Shown: in pieces, positions 36,643 through 50,517 of the stretch
Position numbering within the stretch: the stretch's first letter is position 1
Layout of the letters: each line of letters starts with the position of its first letter
Origin: Voacanga thouarsii
Taxonomy: Eukaryota > Streptophyta > Magnoliopsida > Gentianales > Apocynaceae
DNA length: 64,000 nt
Assembly: GCA_026120185.1 (NCBI GenBank)
Contig: JANUWF010001052.1
Location: forward strand, 248,001 to 312,000
Direction: 5' to 3'
Made by a program: the position numbers and the translations under genes
The notes under the pieces: generated by a model
What the model saw: only the letters and a program-made list of their open reading frames with translations
Databases searched by the model: none
Told to the model about the DNA's origin: nothing

Positions 36643-38762
36643 GCTCGCAATTTTTTTTTTATTGGTCGCATTTCATTGCTCTGTTCTTCATTTTCATTCG
36701 CAACTTCTTGTCATTTCGCGATCACTTCTTTGATTTCTCTATTTTCTTGTAGCTAACTTTCCCTGTGCCAGGTACATACTCATATTCTTCTTTCTCTCTT
36801 CTTCCTCCGCGATTCCGTGAGTTTGCAATTCCAAGTAATGCTGTGCTTTGAAATGCTCTTTGATTTCTAATATGTCCTTTAGTTTCTTTTGATGTTTTCG
36901 TATTGAAATTGGTATCTTGGTACAGTAATTACTCAACCTTTCATTTTTTAGTTTTGAGTTAGATATGGTTTTGCAGTAGATAAGATATTTTTTTGGGTGG
37001 ATTTTGGGAATTACATTTTTTGAATTGAAGTTCATTGACAGGTTGAGAGATCAACAAATGTTGTTTGGCTTATAAATATTGAAGGATTTGTTTTTTTAAT
37101 CTTTACTTTTCCTAAAATTCCCATTGAAATGGAGTTTGTTTCATTTGGGACTCAATGTATAATGAGCCCTTCGTTTTTGTCTTAAATATTGGTCTTTTTA
37201 ATTAAAAATAGAAAGGAACAGAGGAACTAGAAATAGTTGTGGAATATGGCTCAATTAATAGAATAAAATCAATTCAAATTTTAGATGGCAAGATATATTT
37301 TTTTTGCATCTAAAATGAAGATTTACAAGCAATTCTGGTTGCGAGTTTCTCATCTATATCAATAGTTTAGATAATTTGTTTGTATTTTATGATGAATATG
37401 TGAGTTTCCTTTTTATAGAGTAGTTTTGATTTCTCAGTCCAGATGTGTTAAATAAACTAATCACTATCTTAAGGCAACTCTGAGATGATGCCATTGGCTC
37501 CTGGCTATCCTATTTCAAAACAAATAAATCTTCTTACTCTTTTTTATTTAAAAATAATGGTGAAGAATTTTTTTTTAATACTGAATAAGGAAATTCAACA
37601 ATCGTATTTCCAATCCTTCCATTTCTCAAGGAAAGGTTAAATATCGAAATGTTCAATTCTTGAGAAGTATAATCTGCTGCTTTTGGACCATTGTAGTTTT
37701 GGATCATTTTAAGGATTCACTGCATTGTAAGGTGTTGTTGGAAGGTTTTAACTTCGATTCAAAAAATATAATTCACTACTCATTTTATTTGCTGTCTTCT
37801 TTTCACTGCCACAATCTGCCCAACTTCTTTTCTTTTGTCCTTCTCTTCTTTTCTTTTTTTCCAATTTTCAAGTACTTCCCTCGTTCACCAAATATCCTAA
37901 AAATCAACTCCATGGTGCAAGTAGAATAAATTAGAACCTCCGATAACCAAGCTTAGCTTTATGATAATAGCTTAGTTAGCTTATCTACATAATTCAATAT
38001 TGAACGATGTAAATAAATTTGTTTATAATTGAACCTATAAGGAGACCATAGGAAATTTTGGAAGGGGACATTTTGTGAGTTCCATTTTGATTTTGAAACA
38101 AAAAGTTGAATGCCGGTTTTCTCCACTCTTAATCTTCAGCTTGTGACTTATTTTTTGCTCAAGTATTTAATAGTACATGTATGAACTCCATGTTAAGTGA
38201 TTTCATAAAGAAGCTCATATGACAACTAAATTCATTGTTGTAGATAAGGCATCATACACACATGTTGGCACCATATTTGACTATATTATTTTATGCATTA
38301 TTGGATTACATGTTGTGAATATTGTGGAAATTACTTAAAGCTTTGAGAATATTTCACAAAAGATATATATTCCAAATACACTAAAATACATGAAAATCCT
38401 TTTACAAGAAAATCACAAGAAACCTCTATTTAGAATGGATTTCAACTCTTATCTTTCATATGAGCTTTGGAGAAATTGTTCTATGTAGTATTTCCTTTTG
38501 CGATTCCCTGGTTAGAGCATGAAAGGTGTTCAAGTATTAGCTTCATTTCATGAGTGTTAAAATTATTGTTAGAAGGAGGAATAATAGAAATATGTAAGAC
38601 TATGGAATACATATTTCTATGGAATGGTATAAAGCATACATAACAATTTTGTATCATTTCCCCTTTATTATTTAGTTAAAGCATGTGCAAACCTTTCCTT
38701 CAAATTACTTAATTTAAGCATTCTCTTAGTATAATTCTTTCAACTTAGTTTGAATAAGTACA

Positions 38763-39961
38763 ATGGATCACATGCACATAGATATCCATCTTGGACCTCT
38801 CGTAGATGGTTTATTAGCTCTTTAGTCGAGTCATCGCTCCTCATAGGTATGGTTTAGTGATCAGCATACGTGTGAGGTTCCATTGGTGTTTAGACGATAT
38901 GATTTTGTATTTCAGGAGCATACTCCCCTTTTCGATAGATTGATAGAGTTAGTGGATAGGGCCAGTTTCGTGGAGTTAGATGAGTTGGGCATATCCAAGT
39001 TGATCATGCCCTCATTATAGCTATAATAGAGCAATGGCATTAGGAGATCCATACATTTCATTTCCCCAAGGATATAACGTTATTATGGGTCTTAGGATAG
39101 ATGGAGATCCAGCGATAGGGCCTTCTTGTCATAGGAGTAAATCTGATTAGATTGACCTTTGTGATAGACTACTTAGCATCACACCACGGGTTGAGGACAT
39201 ACGGGGAAATATGATTAGAGCTCCTATCAAGAAATGCATTCCTTTGCCAGATGAAGTGACTGATGATCATATCCTATAGTGTGCTTGTTGTCTTATCTTC
39301 ATATTAATCGAGGGGCTACTATTTTCTGATAAATCAAGGAACTTGCTACACTTAAGGTATTTACTTATTTTAGATGATTTGGAGGCATGTGGCACATTTA
39401 GTTGGGGTAGTATAGTTCTAGCATACATATATAGATGTCTGTGCCAAGCTGCTATTGGATTGACTCAGGAGATTTGTGGCCTGACAGTCTTACTTCAGGT
39501 AAGATTGAGATTTTGGAATTTTTTTTCTAAGATAACATATGTCCAACTTCTAATGCTTTTTTGACTACTTTGTAGCTATGGGCATGGAGTGTGTTCGTGT
39601 TGTATGACCAGAATATGGTAGACCTTGTGATGAGCTACCACCACTTACACCTTATAGTGCTCGATGGGATGTAGGTTTACACATCGTTTGTACATCTATA
39701 CATATTCTTGTATCATATCACTCCCAACTCGATGCCCTCTCAGACGAGGATGTGAGTATATACATATTTTTGTTGTATACATGCTTTATTTACAACTCAT
39801 CATATATTTGAATCCTTTCATGCATTGTTTCTATGATAGTTTGTTTGGTAGCCTTATTAGCCTAATTTAGTAAGTCTCCTCCCCCCGATTTATTTGGAGG
39901 GACTCAATATATGGAGGTCACACACAACACTTATCAATTGAGAAGTGGTTGAGCTCTACTT
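38763..39961 (+). pseudogene. PMD gene of MULE-L, heavily degraded
   Basis: Starts MDHMHIDIHLGPLVDGLLAL and runs parallel to the PMD gene of MULE-R. Its best-kept part (39343-39498) gives the PMD core FSWGSIVLAYIYRCLCQ ... ICGLTVLLQ. An intron follows, with acceptor TTTGTAG near 39579, then a piece with SYHSQLDALSDE (near 39720) and LINxEVVELYF. Numerous stops and frameshifts. At about 39962 the PMD sequence passes directly into transposase sequence, so the PMD C-terminus and the transposase N-terminus and core have been deleted. Confidence 0.72.
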
Positions 39962-40828
39962 TTGCCTCGGGCACATCAAGGTAAATTTTTATACCAAGTT
40001 TAAGGACACTAATTTAACAAATTTGATGTATGTTGTTAGTCTAGTGCTTAAAAAGAATAAATGTTAATCATATTATGATGAAATCAAGATCCGAAAAGCA
40101 AGATATATTGGTTTAGAAAAATAGACTTTATCATAGAATGAAGAATATATGGTTCAATGACTACTAGTTTGTTTGAATGCATGAGTAGTGTGCTCAAGAA
40201 AGCAAGATCTCTCCCATTGAAAGTTTTAGTTGAAACTTCATTTATAAGTTAGTTAAGTATTTTAATGAACATAGAGATGGAGAATCTAATTTAAGACACC
40301 CTTTACCACCTGAAATATGAAAGTTGTATTCTTATTTTGAGAAAAAAATCTAGAGAGCATGTTGTGACTAAATTTAATACACAACCTGGTATATTTAGAA
40401 TCAAATCATTCGCGAGTAGAAGTCTGAATATGTACAGTGTCAATTTAAAGGAGAGATCATGCAGTTGCCAAAAATGGAGTATATATGGTATACCTTGTTC
40501 GCATGAATTTGTAACATGTTGTCACAGAGGTTGGAATTTTGTAGATTTGTTTTTGGAGTTCTATACTAAAAGGAATTATGAGTTTATATATGATGATTAG
40601 TTTTTCACTGTGGCAGATGAATAATTTTGGAGGCCTTCAACTTTTATACTTGTACCTCTGGAAGAAATGATGATGAATGAACTTCCTAATTGTTTGCGAA
40701 CATTAAGGATACTTTGTGATATAGATTATTGCATATCCAACTCTCCCCCAACATGCAGTAATTGTCATAGGAGTGGACATAGTAGGATAAGTTGTACTAA
40801 TAATAATTTTAGTGTTTCAAGAGATTAG
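39962..40828 (+). pseudogene. Mutator-like transposase C-terminus of MULE-L (SWIM and CCHC fingers)
   Basis: Begins CLGHIKVNFYTKFKDTNL, matching the helical insert region of MURA transposases and the copy at about 42307 of the other strand. It keeps an intact SWIM finger (CSC...PCSH, about 40455-40510) and near the end a CCHC knuckle (CSNCHRSGHSRISC, about 40755-40800). Stops interrupt the first half. The DDE catalytic domain is missing. SWIM fingers are typical of MULE transposases and probably bind DNA. Confidence 0.82.
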
Positions 40829-40933
40829 CTCATTTCTTCATGTATTTTATTTATATTACTCCTTCATAATCTATTTTATTATATTTTGAATATGGTTTCT
40901 CTATTGTACTTGTGATATTGGAATATATATTTT

Positions 40934-41066
40934 GGAGATTTCGTAAAATGCTGTGACTTTATTTGGAATTACGTCAGTGGAGCGGCCGTGCTTGGAATTC
41001 CGTTTGTAGTGTGGTCGTATTTGAAATGCGACCACGTAAAACAAAGTCGCATTATAGAAATGCAAC
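40934..41066 (+). repeat. Left terminal inverted repeat of MULE-R
   Basis: Contains TTTGGAATTACG and two hairpin motifs at its inner end. Inverted partner at 63399-63535. Confidence 0.88.
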
Positions 41067-41207
41067 CTTATTTTTAGTTTGAATTTTGCTTGATGAAATC
41101 TGTGAGCATATGAATTTTGAAAAAATTATAGGTTGCATTAATTAAATGCGACCATAAGGTCGCATTACTGTAATGCAACCTAAAGGTCGCATTAATTAAA
41201 TGCGACC
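41011..41207. repeat. Cluster of GGTYGCAT / ATGCRACC hairpins, left end of MULE-R
   Basis: Hairpin 41011-41035 (12-bp arms, one mismatch), a second at 41044-41069, then an array at 41131-41207 with three GGTYGCATT...AATGCRACC units in a row. Confidence 0.9.
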
Positions 41208-41408
41208 TCCTATTCAAACCCACATTCCAAAAATATTTTGATATGCGAATTAAGTCAATTCCCACATTAATAACATTTAATATATAAAAAAAATATATGT
41301 AAAGTATGGAAACATTCAAAATATAAATTCCAATATCACAAGTACTATAGAAAAACCATAGTCAAAATGCAATAAAATAGAATACGAAGGAACATTTGAA
41401 GAAATTGG

Positions 41409-42711
41409 CTAATCTTTCGAAACAGTAAAAGTATTATTATTACAATTTCTCCTAATATGTCTACCCCTATGACAGTTGCTGCATCTTGGAAAAGAATTGG
41501 GTATCCAATAATTCATATCACAAGGTATCCTCGATATTCGCAGACGGCCAGGAATTTCATTCCTCATCATTTTTTTCATAGGTGCAAGTGTAAAAGTTAA
41601 AGACCTCTAATATTGTTCATCCGCTACAGGGAAAAACGACCATCATATGTCAACTCGTAATTCCATCTGGTATAGAACTCCAAAACAAAGTCAATGGGGT
41701 TTCAATTTCTGTGACAACATGTTGCAAACCCATGCAAATAAGGCATACCATATATACTCCACTTTTGGCAGTTGGATGATCTCTCTATCAAATTGACACT
41801 ATAAACATTTGGATTTCTACCCCCTTGTTGGACAGACGATTTGATCCTATATATATCGGTTGTGCATTAAATTCAATCACAACATGCCCTCTGGATTTGT
41901 CCTCAAAATAAGAATATAACTTTCACATTTCAGATGGTAAAAGGTGTTTGAAATTAGGTGTCTCATCTCTATATTCATTAAAATACTTAAGTAACTTAAG
42001 AAATGAAGTTTCAACAAAAACTTTTAGCAGGGGGTTCTTGCTTTCTTGAGCACACTGTTCATGCATTTAGACAAACTAATAGTCATTGAACCATATCTAT
42101 GCCCTTCATTATATGACAAAGTCCATTTCTCCAAACCAATTTCCATCAAATATTTAAATGTATCTTCTTTTCGGATCCTGATTTCATCTAAATATGATTG
42201 ACACTTAGTCATCTTACACTCTAAATCCGTAGCATACATCAAATTTGTCAAATTAGTATCCTTAAACTTGGCATAAAAATTTCCCTTAATATGCCCGAGG
42301 CAATATTAATGGACAGCCAAAGGTTCTTGCCATTCATTCATATGGCGTACAACATTGATTATACATTTATGTCTATTTGAAATCAGATATATATGTCTTT
42401 CTAAAATGACATGTTGACGTAAGAGCTTTAAGAATCAGCTCCAACTCTCCAATGACTCATCGTCCACGATAGCAAATGTAAGAGGGAAAATGTGACAAGT
42501 GGACGCAACCAACAATTTGCATCCTAAGTGGAGGCAACCAACAATTTGCCTCGATATAGCCCTCTTAAATGGGTTTCATCAATGGATACCACTGGATGAC
42601 AATATTTGAACCCAACAATTGAAGATTTCAATGCCCAAAAAAGGAAACCAAAAGCTTTCAAATCACCCACATTAGTCCAATGGTGTCTCTATTTTATAAT
42701 GGTCCTAGATA
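41409..42711 (-). pseudogene. MULE-R transposase, C-terminal part (after hAT insertion)
   Basis: Continues the frame broken at 58396. It reads through FGFLFWALKSS, the first catalytic Asp in VVSIDETHLRG, LTFAIVDDES, then ISNRH where family members have SDRH (the second Asp changed to Asn), CLGHIKGNFYAKF, and a damaged SWIM finger (two of its Cys are Ser and Tyr). The end is an intact CCHC knuckle and a stop at 41409. Several stops occur. A 29-bp tandem duplication lies near 42500-42551. Confidence 0.82.
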
Positions 42712-42888
42712 GGGGTGGCAATCGTGTTGTGTTTGGGTTGGTGGGTCGTGTCAACCTGGAGTAATTACACACGGCACGTTAATCCGAACACGACATGATT
42801 AATAAATGTGTCTAATTTTATAACACGAACATGAGTACGAAAGTAAATGGATTGACACGATACAACACGAAAATAAATAGATAATTAC

Positions 42889-42974
42889 TAAACCCATCAA
42901 TCCGAATACCTACTAAATCCATCAACCTGAATACTTATTAAACCCGTCAACCCAAATACCTACTAAACCTGTCC
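42889..42974. repeat. hAT subterminal tandem repeat, 25-bp unit, 3.4 copies
   Basis: Units begin at 42889, 42914, 42939 and 42964, each like TAAACCCRTCAACCYRAATAC. Nearby, and at the other end (58340-58372), CGTGTCGTGTT-like words recur. Subterminal repeats of hAT elements are transposase binding sites in studied cases. Confidence 0.85.
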
Positions 42975-43364
42975 ACCATTACATTAAATTTTTTTAAAAA
43001 ATAAATCAAATCATATAAAATTAAAATAACCAATAGAATAGTTCATAAAATTATAAATAGCCAATAAAATAATAAATCATCTAATTAAATATCTAGAGAT
43101 GTGAATAAATTCATAAGATTTAATATAAAAAATTTAAATATCCAATTTACTTAATACATTGAAAATTTAACAAATTTCAAATAACATTGACAATGTTCTT
43201 CTCAGTAAGTGTCTCCTTATTGGTGTTCAAATCCATGACATTTTAAACAACTTCATCCACATTTAACTTTTCAGCAAGTGCTTCTGTAATAAATTTAAAC
43301 AAATAAGTATTATAAATTTTATCTAAAAATATAAATTGAAATAAAAATATAGTCTAAAAATTTT

Positions 43365-45404
43365 TTTGCCTCCGTAAATCTAATCATTAGAACAAATCAA
43401 AGACTCAACAAAATTAGGTGACAAAGAACTTCTAAATTGGTCAAGAACTCTACCACCACTACTGAATGCAGACTCAGAAGCAACTGTAGAGGCAGAAATA
43501 GTAAGCACATCTCGAACCATTTAAGCTAGCACAAGGTATCTATACTGATGAGCCTTCCAATAAGATAAAACATCAAGATTAACTATCCTATCAACCCTTG
43601 ACTTATCTAAATATAACTCCAACTCAGATTTATGCATATATTTCATGATATCTTTACTTTCAAAATCATCAAACTCCTATTTTAAACATTAAAAATATAA
43701 TTAGAAAACATAAATTAAATTATATATTAACATTATAATATAAATTATAATTATAAAAGATATTAGACTTATAAAAAAGTAATAAGTAAAAGAAATAACC
43801 TGTAAAACATTTGAACTATCTACACTATCTTTCTCTTTAGTAGATGTTAATTTTGATTGTCCCAGAGATACATGCCAGATACTCCAGAAATAGAAGAAAG
43901 ATTAATCTTGTATGCTTCAAAGATAGAGAAAAATTTATATTTAAGTTTTGAGCACTCCACTTGACCATTAATACCATAAAGTTTTCTATAACTAAATTCA
44001 ACAAATTGCATTTTATACCGAGGATCAAATACAACAGCAATGGCCAAAAGTGGGCTGAACTCTTTCCAATACTATCAAACTTCGAATACATGCCAATTGA
44101 AATTCTCTTCATGTAGGCATCAGAACTTTTAATTTCTTCTGTCAACCTTAACTGAATCATAAACACATGAGGAAAATAGAGATTGGAAGTAAGCCTCTTC
44201 GCACTAGAAAATGCATTTGTTGCATCATAAAACAATTTTAAGAAACCATATATTTTCTCCACTTTGCTCCATTCTTTTTCAGAAGGGTTATGCTTGAAAT
44301 TAGAATCACTCAATTGTAAATGATAGAAAGCAAGCTTATAATAAAGTGCACTAGCAAGTATCTCATATGTGGAATTCCATCTTGTAGGAATATCTTACTT
44401 AAGAGATTTCTTGGATTCAAGAAATGTGTGTGCCACACACTCTAAAAACTTTTGCTTTCTTATTGGTGACCCTTTTACATACTTCACAGATTCTCTTACC
44501 TTCTCAACTGATTCATCAATTTCTTTCAACCATTCTTTTACAATTAAATTAAGAATATGGGCACAACATCTTACATGAAACAAAGAACCAAAGTCTAACA
44601 AACATCTTTGCAAATTCAACTGATATTTTACAAACTCAACACTTGAATTTTTGATAGAAGCATTATCCAAAGTTATAGAAAATAACCTCTTCTCAATTCT
44701 CCAACTAGCAACCAAATTATAAATCTTTTCAGCTAATGCAACACCAGAATGAAGTGGAGGCATGCATGAAAAATTCAAAATCTTTTTATGCAATATCCAA
44801 TTCTTGTCAATAAAATGTGCAGTCAAAGTCATGTATCCATCTGTAGCTATCGAAGTCCAACAATCAGAAGTCAAACAAATTCTACTGGGACATTGTTTAA
44901 GTTGAAAAGTTATCTTGGCAATATAATCAGCATGCATATTTTTAATATCTTGCCTCACAGTATTCTTACTAATACGAGACACATCTGGCTCTAAGTAGGA
45001 AAACACAGCCCTAATGCCCTCATATTTCACAAAAGATAAAGGCAAATCATGTTTATCACAATAGTAATCAACAACTTCCTAAACTTTGCTTGACAGAATC
45101 TCCTAGATCTAGTATTCATGCTGCCACCACTAGATTCAATGAGCATTTGTTATATATCATTTGAATCAATCCTAGGTCATTTCTTAATATGCTTTTTCAA
45201 GTTACCTGTCCCGTATTTGCTAGTTGAAAGATATATTTGGCTACAATTCTTACACTTGCATTTTTTTTTTCCATCTTCACCAATTGGTAGTAGGTCAAAG
45301 TATTGCCAAACATTACTTATGAGCTTTCCTTTACGTTTCTGGCTTGTTTGAGTGGTAGAAGAATTCTTTGAATTTGCACCTTCTCCATTGTCATTTCCAA
45401 CCAT
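43365..45404 (-). pseudogene. hAT transposase with BED zinc finger, broken
   Basis: N-terminal BED finger (SNVWQYFDLLP ... CKCKNCSQIY ... GTGNLKKHI, 45350-45180). Then the RNase H-like core with SRICLTSDCWTS, FSITLDNAS and FHVRCCAHILNLIV (about 44870-44560), and AIAVVFDPRYKM in a shifted frame near 44040. At the C-terminus is the dimerisation region (SELELYLDKSRVDR, STVASESAFSSGGRVLDQFRSSL, about 43640-43400). First catalytic Asp and conserved CW are present. Stops and frameshifts between 45180 and 45045, near 44395, near 44045, and in the C-terminal part show it is dead. Confidence 0.9.
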
Positions 45405-47049
45405 CTCAACACTTTTATCATCCGTGTCACCTTCAAGTTCAATAAACTCTTGCTGTAATTCATCAATTTATGGTGGAGGTAACAACGTATCAATCTCTAC
45501 AATTAGTGAAAGAGACATAATTAACCTCAAGTATGCTAATAATATTGCAATTATATATTCCAAATAGAAAAACCATAGAAAGTACAAATATGCATTGAAG
45601 GGGGATAAAATTGACAAGCTGAACTCTTAAAAGGATTCATAAATAGAGTATGTGAAATTTGAAGATAGCATTTAGCTGAACTCTGTTGTTGACATGTGCG
45701 TTGCATATTTAAGATGGGCACATACATAAAACAAAAGAGATGTGAGTCATTTATCAATGGTTTTACCCACTTTTTAGTTCCATTTCTCTAGAAAATAAGT
45801 ATAGGGAGTTTATAATTAATATGCTATTTTCTGAAAAAGTCTGCAGCAATGAGATCCAAAATTGAGGTACAAGCAACATGATTTTCACTGATGATTTGAC
45901 TAACATAATCTCAAAGTCTTAATGTGTTTATGAGATGGTTTCAACATCTTCTTTCATCTAAGAACAGTAAAAAAATAAATAGGCATGCTCATATGCAATG
46001 AGATAATAATAGTTCGGTATTTAGGGACAACTTTCACACCCTTAACTCAGTGAAGACATAGTTACATCAGCGATTAAAAAAAAAAAAGTTTCTAGAACAA
46101 AAAACAGTGTAGAAATAGAAAATCATGACATTATAGAAAGATATCTTCCTTAAGTTTCTACTAGTGAAATGGATAAAGTATATTGCAGACAATTAAATGG
46201 CATACTTTTATTATGAAGGAAACATCCAAATGGTCAAGTATTGTTTTGGACCTCAAAATGCAATATCATGATATATTATGAAAAAGTTTGTAGCAGTGCG
46301 ATCCAAAATTGAGGTACAAAATGACAAATGCTCTTGCAAAATCTTGAAGAACCTTGATCAGAAGAAAAGCTAGCATGATTCACTGATGATTTGACTAACA
46401 TAAGTTGAAGAACCCTCAAAATCTGCATTTTTTTATATAAGATTTGCTGCTGCTTGTCTTACATTTCAGTCTAATGTGCTACTCATATTGTTCAAAACAA
46501 TCTCGCACTTCTGGACAGTACTGTTCTTGGACATTGTGAAATATTTTCTCTCTAATCATACTGCTCTCCTTTCTAGATGATTACTGAATGCATCTTTTAA
46601 TATCTATACACAATGTTGTTGTCTTGGTGTATGACTAACTTGTTCTGCTTTTTTCAGGAAAGTGGATTTGGATTGGATATGACATACATCACTGAGAATA
46701 TAATAGCTATGAGTTTTCCTGTTGGTGATATGAGTTTTGGATTTTTTTGAATATGTTGAGGTGAGTAAGATTAAATTAATAGGAGGCACGATAGAGGTGA
46801 GTAAGATTAAATTAAAGAAGAAAAACTAATATAAACATGTGTTGAACATCCCCACATATACATATAGGAATTAATTGGAAGGTCTTAAAAACTTATGGAC
46901 CATTCCATGTTTCTTTATCATTATATATTTCAAAATAAAATTGCTGCCTAACATTGAAACACGTAACAAATGGAAAGCTTGTTTAAAAAATAACCAAAAA
47001 ATCTGTCCAATAACTGAAAAATGGATTTAAAAATGCCTAAAACGGTACT

Positions 47050-48875
47050 TGAAGGCACGGAAAGCGAGAAAACACAGGGCATGCAGCGGAAGCGAACAAA
47101 AAAAAAAAAAACTGAAAAAACACAAGAACAAGGATTCTAAGACAGTGCCGGTGCCGGCTCCGACTGCCCTAGCTTGCGTCGGTTGCGCCCTATCCAAATC
47201 TTGAGATTTAAAAATTTTTATCTCTCCTTCTGGTTCTCAAAGGTGGCTGGACTGGAACGTGAGCAACCAGGGTAGGTGTGTTGGTAGAAACCTCTGGTGC
47301 GATTCCTGCAAGCCTCCTACTTCGCCTTTACATGTATGTGAACCCGAACTCTCGGTCTTCCAGTATATAGCCTGCCTAACTACCGTTTGGTGAACAACTA
47401 ACAGGTTAGGAAATTTTCTGGAGAGAGAGAGAGAGAGAGACGCCTAGCCTTTTCCACAAAGAAGAAGCCGTCTCTTAAATTGTGTGTTTTGTAACAACGA
47501 CGTTATTTCCAATCCTTCTGTTTAACCTAAATAAAATTCTAGGTTAAATTAGACTGGGACATTAGACTCTTAGTTTAACATTTTGAGCTTAATTAATTAT
47601 TCTAATTAGAACCAACTTAATGGCCCAACAAATAATTAATTTTTTCAACCTAAATAAACTAGTCCAATTAAATAAGCTTAAATCAATTTAGTCACAGGTT
47701 AATATCTTATTATTCAAATTGGGCCAAAGCCATGAATAATTAATTAACCCACTAAACTAATTTAATTAATTCTCTCTCTCCATGGACCTTTATTTTATTC
47801 TAACCCAATAATTAAATCAGGCTATTTAAATAAAATAAATTCCATTTAATTTAATTTAACTCCTTAGCCCGTATTTAATTATGACTCACGGTCTATACTA
47901 GGGACCAAAAGACACACCGCATTGGCTACTAAAATGACCAAAATACCCTCGCCATATAAATAGCTGTATTTTGCATTTTAAATATTTTCTAATATCACAA
48001 TAAGGAAATATTGACCCCAAAGACAATGCTGTGTTAGCAAAGTTTCCGACCTACAGGTGTAATGACTAAAATACCCCTCTATATATCGTCCTACATTCAG
48101 AGAAGAAGAATTGTATTAACATCTCTCTAAATGACATCTACGATCCTTAGGCCTCTAGTCCAATGATCTAGGCTTCCTGGATTGTTTCCGCTTTCCAAGG
48201 GAGCTACCCTAAAGCAAACATCCAAGTTATGTTTCCCAGGGCCCTGGATATTTAGATCATTTAGATAACCACAAGGAGTGATATAGTATAGAAATTATCT
48301 TGTATAAGTCTGTCTTAATTAACTAGTCATATATATCCAACATGCAAGTATATTGACCTTACGATAGAACCTCAACTATAATATATCAAAGTATATGCTT
48401 CCAACCTCGTCAGACCACTAACTCATACTCAAGTCGTAGAGTACTAGTCCACGCTGTAGCAGTAGTAGTCTAGGTTTCTACCATATAGTATTTTTAGAAA
48501 CCACTACTACAGGTCCTATTTTACGTATTCAAAATACGCTTATGTCATGAAGTGAGTGGACTACTCACTGGTTAAAGGTAAGCTATTCCCCATTTAGAAT
48601 TCACAACATAATAACCTAGATATGATGAGATTCCCATTCTCATCAATCGGTTAAGAACAAAAGTTTATGTGTTAAGTAACCCGTGATCCATACATTACTG
48701 TGAAAGACCTCCATTCACATGGACCACTTACCTAAACACAATGGGTCTTTTCCAAACGTAATTGTGTACAAATAAAATTATAAATTCATAAATAATTTCT
48801 GAAAATAAATTCTTTTATTAAAACATTCGATTTTTTACATCAGAAACCTAGTCTAAGAGGGCATACATCCCAACA
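47050..48875 (-). repeat. 3' LTR of the Copia element
   Basis: 1826 bp, ends TG...CA on the element strand. It carries about 25 extra GC-rich bases (47155-47185) not in the other LTR. Confidence 0.92.
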
Positions 48876-48897
48876 ATATCCCACTTGCACTCTAAGA

Positions 48898-50517
48898 CTA
48901 AGTAAGTCCATAGGTGCCCACCCCTATGGCGTCTAATTGTCTCTTAAAGACTCTCTCAACCAAAGGCTTGGTGAATGGATCTGCTAGATTATTCTCGGAG
49001 GCAATCTGTTCCACTACGACTTCTCGTCTTTGGATGAAATCCCGGATCAGGTGGTACTTCCTCTCGATATACTTCCCCTTCTTGTGGTTTCGAGATTCTT
49101 TGGATTGCGATACTGCTCCAGTGTTGTTGCAATACATCACAATCGGCATGTCCATGTGTGGCACGACTTCAAATTCTGAAAGGAACTTCCGGAGTCAGAC
49201 TACTTCCTTGGATGCCTCCGAAGCTGCCACATACTCAGCTTTCATAGTTGAGTCAGCAATGCAAGATTGCTTGATATTCCTCCATAAAATAGCTCCTTCA
49301 GACAATGTGAAGATATATCCACTAATGGATTTTCTCTCATCCTTATCTGTTTGGAAGTTTGAGTCTGTGTATCTTGTAGGAACCAAGTCATCAACCCTGT
49401 AAACTAGCATATAATATCTCGTCCCTTTGAGGTACTTGAGTATATGCTTTACAACTTGCCAATGAACCTCCCCAGGGTTTGACTGATATCTGCTAACCAA
49501 ATCTACGGCAAAGCAGATATTTGGCCTAGTACATAGCATGGCGTACATGAGACTTCCCATAGCTGAAGCGTAGGGAATCCTACTCATTCCGTCATTTTCT
49601 TCTTGAGATTTATGACAGTTCCTTGAAGAAAGTGACAATCCATGTCCGCAAGGAATTAGAGCTCTCTTGCATGAGTCCATACTATACTTGGCCAGCATCT
49701 TGTCAATGTATGCCGCTTGGGATAATCCTAACATTCTCTACTTCCTATTTCTAAGAAGTCTAATCCCGAGAATGTAGCTGGCTTCTCCCAAGTCCTTCAT
49801 ACTGAATTGACTAGACAGCCAAACCTTTATAGATGACAATGATCCTACATCATTTCCAATGAGTAGAATGTCATTCACATGTAAGACAAGAAAAACCACA
49901 TTAATGCCTTCAAGTTTCCTATACACGCATAGTTCATCCTTGTTTTAAACAAAACCATAAGACTTTACAGTCTCATCAAAACGAATGTTCCATGTTCTCG
50001 ATGCCTGCTTAAATACATAAATGGACTTCTTAAGCATGCAAATCATATGCTCTTGGCTTTTAGAAATAAAGCCTTCTGGTTGGGACATATAGACATCTTC
50101 ACTAAGATGGCCATTTAAAAATGCCGTCTTGACATCCATTTGCCATATCTCGTAGTCAAAATGACATGCAATAGTAAGGAGGATACGGATGGATTTAAGC
50201 CTGGCTACCGAGAAAAAGATTTCTTTATAGTCGATTCCCTTTTTCTGAGTGTACCCTTTCACCACAAGCCTAGCTTTGAAGGTTTCCACCTTTCTATCTA
50301 CTCTCCTCTTTCTCTTGTATATCCACTTACACCCTATGGGTTTTATTCCTTCAGGTAAAGCTACAAGATCCCAAACCTGATTGAAATATATAGACTTAAT
50401 CTCGGCTTTCATTGCTTCATACCACAGATTTGCATCAACATCAGTAATAGCCTCCTCGTATCTAGTGGGGTCTTGTTCCGATGGTAGGAGACTAGCTCGA
50501 AAGCTTCTCCAATACAT
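48898..50517 (-). pseudogene. Copia reverse transcriptase and RNase H, broken
   Basis: RT begins near 50480 with LWYEAMKAEIKSI, GCKWIYKRK, FKARLVVKGYTQ and MDVKTAFLNG. The active-site motif, normally YVDD, reads HVND (about 49870). RNase H (49734-48898) has SLMYAMLCTRPNICFAV, TDSNFQTDKDERKS, STMKAEYVAASEA and NKKG-type NHKKGKYIERKYH, ending at 48898 just before the polypurine tract. Breaks near 49940, 49735 and 49190. Confidence 0.9.
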
